This document shows, piece after piece, positions 45,513-56,657 of a DNA stretch of 64,000 nucleotides (its first letter is position 1; every line of letters begins with the position of its first letter). A model generated the notes under the pieces. The model ran no database searches, was not told the DNA's origin, and saw only the letters and a list, made by a program, of their open reading frames with translations. The stretch is from Cinnamomum chago (lineage: Eukaryota; Streptophyta; Magnoliopsida; Laurales; Lauraceae). The position numbers and the translations under genes are program-made. The stretch lies in assembly GCA_038049695.1 (NCBI GenBank), contig CP142451.1:11220001-11284000 (forward strand), read 5' to 3'.

Positions 45513-46828
45513 TATTTCATGATGCGAAAAATGTATAAATAGTACTCCACTATGGATGAAACCGAGTTATTTGAATAGGACCCATATTGTAAGCAGATGA
45601 GATTTCTCCACGTGTATTTGATTGGCAGGCGTTTAGCATTCATGGAGTGGATAAAATAGGAGAGGTTGATAATTTAGTAGCATTTGTAATATTAAAGAGA
45701 CATTATCATTTTTAACATAAATAATGACATTTTTAGAAGGAAAAGTCTTTTTTTTTTATTTAGAAATGCAATACGCCATAATGATGTGGTATCATGGAAG
45801 TCTCTCTCTCTTTAAGAAATAAGCAAGAGAAGAAGTGTCGGTTAATGGGCAATTGATGCAGTTAAAGGAATTGAATAGTCAAAATCAATTGAGCAATTGA
45901 GGCTCTTTCACATATATAAATATAAATAGTCCTACTTATTCTCATTGGGTATAACCCAAATTTAACTATTTTGGACTGGTATGCACTTACTTCATGCTTA
46001 CACATGCATGACTATTGCTTTCTAAATATCCTATTTTGACAGAATTATGCATTTTACAACAAGGAGTTATTGTATATGAAAAATTTAGACATGTTTTTGA
46101 TATATGATCAATACAATAGTGCATATTGCTTTTAGTACGAACAAATAAATTGATGATATAAGACGGTGTGTCGCATAGGATAGTGTGCAATACAATGTAA
46201 TTCCCTCGGGCCAAAATGATCCACACAAATTAAATTAGGCTGTTAACCGATGCCAACACCATACAAAGGATATCATAACATCATTTGATAATCAAACCAT
46301 CCATCTCTGCATATTTTCTCTAAAAACTGGTTAGCATGTGTTTGTTGCTAGATAGTAGATACAAATGCTCTCCACATGGTTGAGAGTCGAGACAACTGTT
46401 CCAGCTCAATATTACAAGGCCAAGCATGTCTTAGAACACCTAAGACACCGGGAGAGGACACCCTTGGCAACCCAACTAACTTGCCAGCATTACGCATTTA
46501 GAATAACTAACCAAAACGCAATGGACGGTGGTCGAGATAAGAGAAGGGAACGATGGAAATGCAGAGCGGAAAACAATTAATAACAGAGATAACAGAAAAA
46601 ATGAGAGTTTCTTCTGAGATAGAGAGATGGGCAGGGGAAGGAGAGGGGCTAGAGAAAGATAGACAATGTAGAGGTGGTGTTGTAGGGGATGTAGAGAAGG
46701 CCTGATTAGAGGACAGGGTCATTTCAAGTAACAAGAACTTGCACTACAGTGTCCTTACACTTGGCCTTCTCTCACATGCCTTCTCTTTATTTATTCATTT
46801 GTTTTGGCTTTCCATAAATAAAACAGGT

Positions 46829-46870
<42 letters not shown>

Positions 46871-47647
46871 CTTTGAGTGAAAAATGTCAATTAGTTGTAG
46901 CTCTGGCATTGTTATTATTTCATGAGAATGCATTTTGTTTCTTTCTTTCTCTAATTTATTCATTGATGATGAATTATGTATGCATCCTATATGATTATCT
47001 TGATATTACTCACAGAGATACCTTTTCGGATAAATCATACCTACATTTTGATAACTTGTAGATTGTATAGTTCTGTTTTTTTTTTTTTTCCTTATGATAT
47101 GAATTAGGAATGAAATCTTTTAGGATTTTTTCTTACCAAATGCAGAAATTGATAGAGAAACGCGAAACAATGGGGAGGCACCCTAAACCATTCTTATTGG
47201 GGTTCACCAAAGAGATGAAAACATTTTTTATTTTTTTATTTTCTATATCACTCCCCCAGTGACAAAAAATCTCTGTTATCAGATGGGCCCTTATGTGGAT
47301 TGTCTTTGTTTTTTGATAATATAAATGTTGTCAAAACAAGGAAGACAAAGTTTGCAGCCTTCGATATTGCTTGGCAGATGATAGATGGAGCTTGTTGCAT
47401 TTTGTAGTTTCGTTTTAGAGAGATCTTCTTGTGGTTTGTTTAATTAGGAGCATTGCATATTCTTTTTTGTTGTAGTAAAAAAAAAGTTGGAAGATTCATG
47501 CTCAGATGCTCTGTCAAATACTGTGAATTATCCTCTTGAAGGGTAGAATTTTAAACGCAAGAGTGCTAAAATAGCTTGTTTGGTTCCTAAATTATCCACA
47601 TCCTAAGATTCCAATTGTTATTTGGTATGGAAGTACTCAGAAAGTTT
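45513..47647. other. spacer with (CT)n run, no gene seen
   Basis: A CT dinucleotide run lies at about 46832-46867. No frame has recognisable similarity. The Helitron body may occupy the left part. Confidence 0.5.
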
Positions 47648-47905
47648 GGGTCCTTCTGTTTGCATGGAATTGAATTTCGAGGAACTCTGAGAAACTCATT
47701 CCTAAAATTATAGAAACAAACCCGTTACTGTCGGTTAATCTCCTCTTTGATGGAAAATGAACTAAGAGAAGTGGAAAATGAATAACCTGCTAGCACCCTC
47801 ATAAATCAAATCCTAAGAAATTTTAGATGTTCTACCTCTCATCTCTTTGATAATCCTTTGTTGAAACCTATTTTACAATGAAGTCCTGGGAGTTCAATTC
47901 CATGA
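47648..47905. mobile_element. decayed MITE, family A (possible copy)
   Basis: The left end GGGTCCTTCTGTTTGCATGG and the reverse-complemented right words CATGGAATTGAACTCCC match the family A termini. The interior contains AAATCAAATCCTAAGAAA and CATCTCTTTGATAATCC words shared with the other copies. The ends are eroded. It sits 300-560 bases upstream of the PERK start codon. Confidence 0.42.
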
Positions 47906-48211
47906 AAAAAAAAAAGGTACCTTTGGGAAAACAGTTACTTGCAGAATTAGAATACTTTCAAAATGGATTTTTGCGACCACCATTTTACATGCTAAGAAAG
48001 ATAGGAGACGTTTTGCCTAGTCATTTTACCCCATGTAAAATTTTATGCACCTTAACAAGAATCTTATGCAAATTGAAACTAAAAGAAGCTCTTTCTGTTT
48101 GTTGGTATAATTCTTCTTGATTGAAGGTATCCATACATGGGCAGATACTAGAGGTTGGAGGTTATTGGTGTGTTGTGATTTTTAGTTTTTTTTCCCTGAG
48201 AAATCCACAAT

Positions 48212-51200
48212 ATGGCTTCATCTCCTGCTCCCCTGCCTGAATCTTCATCTCCACCTGCGCCTCCCACATCGCCACCACCACTAATTCCCACACCACCTGT
48301 ATCATCATCACCTCCACCGTCATCACCCCCACCCTTGTCTCCACCTCCAGCACCATTATTAGCCTCTCCACCTCCAGTACCCATACTCCCACCACCCTCT
48401 GGTGATGTTTCTTCCTCACCACCCACGCCCGACTCTTCTTCTTCACCACCACCCCCTCCTACTCCTCCCTCGCCAACACCGCCATCTGTTGTCCAACCAC
48501 CTCCAACATCTACTTTTAATGCCTCACCACCTCCTCCACCGGCGCATTCTACAAAGGAGCCTTCCAAACACACGCCATCTCACTCTAAGAGCCCACCGCC
48601 ATCCTCGAGATTGGACAAGCACTCAACCGATATGCAACTACCTATTATCATTGGAGTTGTAGTGGGCGTCGGGTTATTTATTATTATTCTAGGTTCGGTG
48701 TTCTTATTTTGCTGTATGAAGAAGAAAAAAAGGTCTCAAAATCATATGCAGTACTATGCAGATCCACCTGGTAAAGGGACTCAGGGACCCAGAGGTACCA
48801 CTCTTTAGCCCCTTACCCATACTCTATTTCTCATGAAAGTATAGAGAATAAACTTGTGTAAGAACTCTCATTGAAATTTTGTTGGGGATGTTTCAATTCA
48901 TTACTGTTTCATATATGTGGCTACATTTCCATAGTTCATTCAGTGCCCTTTGTAGGCTTTTTTGAGAAACTCTTGACCCAGCTTGTGAAGTAAGATGCTA
49001 AGGCAATATTTGTCTCATAGAATTGAATTCCTAAATTGTATTTCTTCAAGTGTTTAAAAATGAAGAAAGAGAGGTGAATATTAAAAAATAAACTGTCTTT
49101 ACTCAAAACAATTCAAATCTTGGAAAGTCAGGGTCCCTTCTGGATTTCTCCCCACCCCCACCTCTTTAATAATCCATCAATTAAGCTCATTTGACAGGAA
49201 TTCCTATGTCTTCCATGCAAACAAACAGGCCCTAAGTGTTAATCAAGTGACATGCAGGATGTTCACAAGTGCACTAATCATCTGTACAGAATCAGCTTTA
49301 CAAAATATTGCTACTGGTTCAGTCTAAGAAGATAAATTTTGAACTTCTTTCTAAATCTATTTTAATAGACTATTTCAAACCCTTCGAACAGAAGGCAAAC
49401 TATGTCCAATCATGTTAATTTCTAGTTTTTTACTACTTGACAAATCTATAACTTCCTAGTATATTTTTAGGCCAGTCACCTACACCAAGTACCAACATTA
49501 GTGCAAGTCATGTGATTATGTGAAATAAGACTTAAAATCTCACTTGTCAAATAAAATCCCACCTGTCACCTTACATTTGCACGCTTCAATTATAGTTGTT
49601 TAATCATCATCATTCATCATATAATTGTTTGTACAGGTAGTAACTATTACATGAATAACCCAAACTGGTACAATGTGGCCCAACCAGAACACATCGTCAA
49701 AATTCCTCCACCTCCTGGGGCGCAAGGGCCGTCAGGTGCTGGATGGCCCTCACCATCTCCACCAGCAGGCATGCCATGGGCCTCACCGCCTCCTCCGCCA
49801 CCACCCATGATGAATAGTAGCGAGATGAGCTCCAACTTCTCCGACTCAACCCAGCCACAACCACCACCTTCTCCAGGCCGCCTTGGCTTGGGATTCAATA
49901 AGAGCAGCTTCACATACGATGAGCTCGCAACTGCAACAAGTGGCTTCTCTCATGCCAACCTATTAGGGGAAGGCGGGTTTGGATATGTCTATAAGGGAGT
50001 ATTTCCTAATGGCAAGGAGGTAGCAGTGAAGCAACTTAAGTTAGGCAGCAGGCAAGGAGAGCGTGAGTTTCAGGCAGAGGTTGAAATCATTAGCCGTGTC
50101 CATCACCGCTACCTCGTTTCCCTTATTGGGTATTGCATTGCAGACGGGCAAAGAATGTTGGTCTATGAGTTTGTCCCCAATAACACCCTTGAATACCATC
50201 TCCATGGTAAGCTTTTCCTTTCCTCATTGCCATCAAGGTGCGTTCGCAGTTGGTTGATATTTGTGGTATAACCAACTTTGCTTTAATTCATGTAAATCTC
50301 CCTTTATACTTTATCCACACAATATTGTTAACTGAAATTATGTCACGGCCCAAAGGGCTGGAACCCTACGTTATCAAAAAAAAAAAAAAAAAAATTATGT
50401 CTTGAAAATTGATAGTATATATTCAAGTTTAGGATATTTGGTGACCATCATTTGGAGTTATAAGCCACATCTACTAATAAGTATGGAAAATCAGCTCTGG
50501 GCCTGGCCGAAGGGCTAGAAAGATAACCCAATGCCTGATGTTGTTCAAGCTCAAGCTGGACCTAGTCCGGGCATGGTCTATTGAATCCTAGTTATATTCT
50601 ATGCAAAGTATCTATGACCCTCTAATGTGTGACAACAGGAAAAGGTCTTCCCACTATGGATTGGCCAACCAGACTCAAAATTGCGTTGGGATCAGCCAAA
50701 GGACTTGCCTATCTTCATGAAGATTGTAAGAAATTCTCTCTCGCTCTCACTCTCTTCATCACTCGCTCTCTCTCATATTCATGTGTCTAATTGCAGGTCA
50801 CCCTCGCATTATTCATCGTGATATTAAAGGATCCAACATTCTCTTAGACTTTAACTTTGAAGCTCAGGTAATTGCAGTATTCATAAACTTTCTATGTATT
50901 TATACAGTACACCTGTACACGCATACATTTGCCTGTTTATATGAAAAACAATGATTTATTTGTATCAAGAAATACTCATCACTAAAAAGTTTCATATTTT
51001 TAAAATAATGATCTTTTTATGTTTTATGTGGCCCACATGATGCATGCTAGGGTGAGGGTATGGATAGGGTTACATGTGAATTAGATAGACAAGAAATGAT
51101 CCCACTCAAATAATCTTAGCTCTTGATTTTGGGGCCTCAAAGTTTTGGCACTTAGATAAAGTGAGTTTTCTATTTTTCATTTTTTAAATCCAACGTTCTA

Positions 51201-53545
51201 CATCTTAGAACCGGTGAGCCTCAATGATGTCAAACAGGCCGTCCCTGGGCCAGCACATGGAAATATATTAAAAAAATATAATTTAAAAGAAATACATTTT
51301 AAAAATGTAATTTGAAAATATATTTAAAATTACTTTTTAAAATTTTAAAAAATCTAACAAATATTTTTGTTTGCTCGTGGAAGGCAAGCCTAGCTACCTA
51401 CAGGCAGTGTTGGGCCAAGCCCTTCCATCCACGGCACAGCCCGTGGCACAGCTAGGCCATGAGTAAATGGGACACCAGCATGGCTCATTTAGCACCCCTC
51501 CACCATCTTCCCATTCCTTTGATATTTGAATAACAAAGCAGTTCACCCTTGAAATTCTTTTATGTCTATATAAGTATGTATGCCAATATCTATAGGTGGC
51601 AGATTTTGGTTTGGCAAAATTGTCCTCAGACAACTACACTCATATTTCAACGCGCGTCATGGGAACTTTTGGGTGAGACAATTCTTTGCATAGTACTCTT
51701 TGTTTAGTTGTCGCTAATTATTTGAAATGTTGGGATTAACTCTATTGGTTTCCCTTGACAATGTAGGTATTTAGCTCCTGAGTATGCATCAAGTGGCAAG
51801 CTTACTGACAAATCTGATGTCTTCTCCTTCGGGGTCATGCTATTAGAGTTGATAACAGGACGACGACCTGTGGATCCTAAGCTCAACGATGATTGTTTGG
51901 TAGATTGGGTCTGTATTTCTATTTTGGTTTTCTTAATTTGAATTATCATGCAGATGGATATTTAGCTTAGCTCTTTTCTAGCTATAAAATCACATGCACC
52001 AGCTCAAGTTCCAGTTTGTCAATTAAATCTTACCATAACAATGCTAAGGGGCTGTTTAGATGTGGAGCCAAAGGTGGTGAAAATTGTCTGTAGTCTAAAT
52101 TTGTAATGTGGACTGTTCTCTCCATATCTAAAGAGCCCCTACTAGTAATTGTTCTATCAGTGATGTTTGTTTTTTTTTTTATCTCCTTTTATCCAAGTAA
52201 AATCTACCATTACCTTTAAAAAGATTATTAAGAACATTTTTACTTCTAACTTAAAAAATCAATGGTCTAGAATCATTCACGGACATGTATGATTTGATTT
52301 CATCCCTAATGCATTCAACTTATCAAGCTGCATATATGATGTTGAAAATAGACAGATTTGATATCTTTCACATGTATCAACCTATGAAACCATGCATATG
52401 CATTGAAAATAAAGTGATGCCTCTCAATTAGAATGTGCAGATCTTTAGGAGAAATCCAGAGTGATTTTATAGTTCAAAATCTACCTGATTTATTTACAGG
52501 CAAGGCCTATTCTAACACAAGCATTAGAAGATGGAGACTGTTCTCGGTTGGTCGATCCACGGCTGGAGGACAACTACAATCCACATGAGATGGGACGCAT
52601 GGTAGCTTGTGCTGCAGCATCTATTCGTCATTCCTCGAAGAGGCGCCCAAAGATGAGCCAGGTTTGTATAGACATTATTCCCTATCATTGCTTCTCTTAG
52701 CTTAATTCCATTAAGGATGAAAATAGTACTAATTATACAGATTCAGGTTCTTGGGCACTGTATGGAGTCTAATAAAATTTGGTTTCGGATCTATGCCCAT
52801 TGGCTATGTACTTAGCCACTTAAATACGACATGTCACCATCAGATAACGAATGTGTATATACATATTCCACTCAACCTTATATTTTGTAAACACCATATT
52901 CTAAAGTCATCTCATATCTAGTAGGGCCAACAGACCCTACAACCTAGTTAAGTGGCTTATTTGAAAGGCAATAAAAAATAAACACATACCTGAATTATAG
53001 TTATTCTACACTTACATCTGAAACTCTGTTTAGACTTGAGCTCTTTATTCGAGTTTGAGTCCATATCTTGGTCCTTAGTTTAATTAAATTCAGCTAAGGG
53101 CAAGGTTGAGTGACCTAGAACAAAGTTGGGTCCAGGGTAGATATACAATGAACCCGGCCGAAACCCAACCCATTTTCATCCATAAAGTGTTTTATAAAAA
53201 GTAATATTATCCTCATTATTTCCTGCAATGTTGAAAGGCATGGTTGATTGGTTCATGGAACAGATAGTTCGTGCACTTGAAGGAGAAGTCTCGCTAGAGG
53301 ACTTGAATAAGGGGGTGAAGCCGGGGCACAGCTCAATGTTTAGCTCAAGTGAGAGCTCTGAATATGATTTGGCCACATACAATGCAGACATGACCAAGTT
53401 TAGAAAGATGGCACTGGGCACCCAGACATTCGGAACCACATTCAGTGCACCCACCAGCGAGTATGGGCTCAACCCATCTTCCTCGAGTAGTGAAGATGAA
53501 GGTTTGCCAGAAGCAGAGAGTGCACCAGATCGAAGGCATGGCTAA
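48212..53545 (+). CDS. PERK: PERK-type proline-rich receptor-like kinase (complete)
   Basis: There are eight exons: 48212-48794, 49637-50206, 50639-50725, 50797-50867, 51596-51672, 51767-51908, 52500-52661 and 53264-53545. They total 1974 bases (657 aa) and all phases agree. Residues 1-140 are a Pro/Ser-rich extensin-like ectodomain without a classic signal peptide, as usual in PERKs. A transmembrane helix spans about 144-168 ([20 protein letters not shown]) and is followed by KKKKR. A second Pro-rich stretch precedes the kinase (about 299-570), with GEGGFG (305-310), VAVK Lys326, HRD 420-422, DFG 440-442 and APE 466-468, so it is a complete RD kinase. A Ser/Glu-rich tail follows. PERKs sit in the plasma membrane, contact the cell wall and signal in wall sensing, wounding and root or pollen growth. 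The ligand is not predictable. Confidence 0.97.
49002..49232. mobile_element. family A MITE with TAA target duplication, in PERK intron 1
   Basis: The element is flanked by TAA on both sides (48999-49001 and 49233-49235). Its reverse complement begins GGGCCTGTTTGTTTGCATGG and carries the family core: AGGAATTCC, TTAAAGAGGTGGGGGTGG, AAGATTTGAATTG and AATTCAATTCTATGAGACAA. It is 231 bp and inserted in the opposite orientation to the copy at 53785. The TAA duplication supports the PIF/Harbinger (Tourist) class. Confidence 0.8.
50335..50401 (+). mobile_element. 47-bp retroposed fragment with poly-A tail and 10-bp TSD
   Basis: AAATTATGTC occurs on both sides (50335-50344 and 50392-50401) of a small insert reading ACGGCCCAAAGGGCTGGAAC, then CCTACGTTATC, then about 16-19 A residues. 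A target duplication plus a terminal A tail are hallmarks of LINE-driven retroposition, and the body is only about 30 bases. It lies in PERK intron 2. The source transcript is not identified. Confidence 0.7.
52048..52139. mobile_element. very short MITE in PERK intron 6
   Basis: GGGGCTGTTTAGATGTGGAG at the left and GGGGCTCTTTAGATATGGAG (right end reverse-complemented) are inverted repeats about 20 bases long in a 92-bp element. The flanks are TAA and TAC. The termini are of the Tourist type. Confidence 0.65.
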
Positions 53546-53784
53546 CTACCAAACTATGTTTCTTGTGCTCTTCTTTCTTACTCCAATAAGAAAATATTTG
53601 AAGTGGTTCTTGTGGCTATTGTATTATTGTTGGTACTGCTAAGAAAGGTCTTTGGGCTTCTTCATGATTTGGTGTCATAATTTGAAACAATGGCGGTTAT
53701 GCAACAGATACACCCTCACCCTCGATGTATCGGCTTCAAAGGTCACATTGCCATTGCATGAATATATATAAAAAAGAGGGGCAT

Positions 53785-54095
53785 GGTCTGGTTGTTTGCA
53801 TGGAATTGAATACATAGGAATTTATGGTCAAACAGGCTTCACATCGGAATGTTAAAGAGGTGAGGGAGGGATCAAGCAATGGCAATGTATACCGGACTTT
53901 TACTTTTCTAGGATTTGAATTACTTGGGTGATGGTGGGTATTCATTTCCGAATCTCCCGATGATTCATTTCTATTGAAAGAGAGATTATTTGAAACCATT
54001 TCTGAATATTTACCTTCGTTTCTTCATTTTTAACCATTATATAGAAATACAAGCCTTGTAATTCACAATAATTCAATTGCTTGAGACAAATGGGC
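53785..54095. mobile_element. family A MITE, copy downstream of PERK
   Basis: It begins GGTCTGGTTGTTTGCATGGA and runs through TTAAAGAGGTGAGGGAGGG, CTAGGATTTGAATTACTTGG and TATAGAAATACAAG to TTCAATTGCTTGAGACAAAT. The similarity in order and wording to 3795-4063 and 49002-49232 spans the whole element. No exact target duplication is visible. Confidence 0.7.
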
Positions 54096-56377
54096 ACAGG
54101 AAATAGTATACTTTTAGAAAGCCCCCTGTTTCCTAAAGTTTTGACAATCCTCCCATGGATACTAGGCCATAGCATACCAGGTTCAAATTCAATGCATATA
54201 CTAGGGAATGATTCAACTTAAAAGTTTTAAATCTCAAATGGGTAGTAAATACTCGGCCGAGTTAACTCAAATAGGCGAAAAAACTGTGTAGGCTGTTGAA
54301 AATTTCCCTCCCAGCGCATGTTTCTTTCTTCCCTCTTCCTTTCTTTCTTTTTTCATGTGGAAGGCTAGGAACTAAAGTTGCCTTCAAACTTATTACTCTA
54401 CTATTGATATCTTGTAATTAACTATGGGTAACAACAAAATAACTATGACTTACAGTTAACACAGGCTTCCAAATGCATGACCATCATTTACAAGCATTTT
54501 ATTAGAAATTCATGAAGGCCCTCTGTTTCAGAGTGATTTCCAGCTGCCCCAAATAGCAGAGAACATTGCTGGTAAAGAGGGCTTAACCAAACGACCAGAG
54601 TGGGATCTAGTACTTGCTGTCTAATTTTGGCTACCAACAAGTCTCAGTATTCTTAACAAATTGTTTTCCATTTTGCCATGTGTGCCTTTGTGTAGTCTTT
54701 ATCATGGACTTTGATATTGGCCCATTGGGTCATTTTGGTGGGACTAATTCACTTCTCAGTTCTTATGCACAAATGGAGTTGCTTGTTCCAAACCTGTAAG
54801 ATCTGATATGGTTTGCAATATAAATCAAACATATGGATTTAGATTTATGCATTAAATAAGATATAATTTCAAATAATATAAAAGTGTACCTTGCGCCATA
54901 ATCTTGATGATGAGCAGGTCTTTTTTCTCAAATAGGGTTTTCTTCTATCTCCCTTATCACCCACTCCAATATACGTGAAGTTGATGGTTACGTTTCAGAT
55001 CTCGTAGGTTAAGAGAGAGGACCGGAAAATCATATATAAAAATAGGCCCTAGAGAGATTTCTTCCCATAGTAACTTTCCTTAATTCCCTCAAATTAGCCA
55101 ACAAGAGTCCTATTTGATTTGGGCTTACTAAAATTGAATTCAAGATAAACTTAGTAAAACCAAAAACCAAAAGGAGAAAATAACTTAAATTAGTGGGCTC
55201 AAAACCGTGGGTCTCAACAGTGTTGCACATGTGGTCAGGAGGACCACTCACGTCTAACAAAACCATGTTATTTGTCTCAAACCAGCATACAAACCCTGGC
55301 TTGAAGCATGGTTTCCGGCTCTGGAATAGATGGTGAGGGCCAAAACTGTTTCATGATTGGTGTCTTTTAGAATTCTATGACCTACCAAACTTAAAAAAAA
55401 AAAAAAATGCATAACAGGTAACTTTAGAATGGTATCATTCAATTTTTAGTTTTAATTCATTGAAGTGTTTGAGTTAGGCTGTTAGAGAAACCCAATAGGA
55501 TTAGTATAATGTGGACAAAGCAGAGAAAACTAGTTGAGCCTTATGGAATTGTAGTGAGGTTTGCTCATGGAAGATAACAATAAGACCTGCTATGCCGTAT
55601 GTTAATCGAATGTCTGTGTTAGGAAGAAGAAACAAGAACAAAGTAAATCGTCAGTGACATGAAAATGTTAAGATAGATGTGTGAAGTTTAAATAAGAAAA
55701 CTTACTGCGAGATCTTATAATTGAAAAGGTCAGGAATAAGATGGCATGGACAGGTGCACAAAAGCCTCTATCTAACCCTGTATCACGTGTTAAAAGATTG
55801 AAGTCCCAAGGAACTAGAAAAAGAGATCCTCTGGATCCTCGGGTAAAATAATCAGAAAACTACATTAACGTGTAGATTTATAGTGGAAAAGTGAGTCTCA
55901 AAAAAAAGTTGCTTGTGAAATTGAGCCATGATGATGTTGAGCTGTGCACTTTATTTTCGTGCTCATTCACACAATTAATCACCTGTACACTTGGTAGGGG
56001 TGCTCATGGACTGGGCTAGCCTGAGCCCGAGCTCTTTTTAGGTAGGCCGGACTCTTTCAGTCTGGGCCAATGACTGAAATACATGCACCCTCACAAGCAA
56101 ATGCACATTATAACAAGCCGAGCTATAAGATTGGGGGCCATTAATAGTTAATAGAAGCGCTTTTTTTGTTTTTTTCCTTAATAAAAGATCATCCATTGGA
56201 CTTGGGCTTAACCTATTTTAGGTGGGGTCGGGCTTGGAATAGGCACCTATGGCCCGATTTGGGCTAGGGATGGGCTTGAGCCTTTGGTTAAGATTATAGC
56301 CAGAATTGGATATCGCTCAGCCTGGCCCATGAAATATTTTGGTTTTTTTTAAGCATTTCTTCTTTAAAATACATTAA
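54096..56377. other. spacer with possible RTE-type LINE debris
   Basis: At 55650-55790, the words AAAATGTTAAGATAGATGTG and GGAATAAGATGGCATGGACA recall the C-terminal reverse-transcriptase region of RTE-like LINEs, heavily decayed. At 55995 a TAGGGGTGCTCATGGACTGG terminus resembles the left end of an hAT MITE of the type seen at 6458, without an identifiable partner end. No gene is seen. Confidence 0.4.
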
Positions 56378-56657
56378 GGGCCCGTTTGGTTAGAAGAATT
56401 ACGAGAATTTTTGTCTAGAAAAATTCTGAGAATTCAAAATACCGCCCCACAAAGTAGAATTCCAAATACTCAACTCCCCCCCGGGCATTTGAAATTCTGG
56501 AAATTTATAAGGCTAAAACTATATTTTCAAGTGCCTTGGAATTCTGAATTCTTGCATCAAATGGAGTATTTGAAATGCCTATGGGACAAGATCATCATAT
56601 CATAAATCCCCAACAAGCCCAATTCTTTGTTGGAAATGCCTCTAACCAAACATGCCC
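56378..56657. mobile_element. PIF/Harbinger-like MITE with TAA duplication
   Basis: It is flanked by TAA at 56375-56377 and 56658-56660. The ends are GGGCCCGTTTGGTTAGAA and, reverse-complemented, GGGCATGTTTGGTTAGAGG. It is 280 bp, with inner words such as GAATTCTGAGAATTC and GGAATTCTGAATTC that pair. It is non-coding. Confidence 0.82.

Noticed and set aside
48148..48573. Gly-rich 141-aa minus-strand frame resembling a glycine-rich protein
   Set aside because: It is the mirror of the proline-codon repeats (CCA/CCT) of the PERK ectodomain. Splicing and domain order support only the plus strand.
53176..53472. 98-aa minus-strand frame
   Set aside because: Antisense to the last PERK exon, whose plus-strand frame is conserved and ends at a proper stop.
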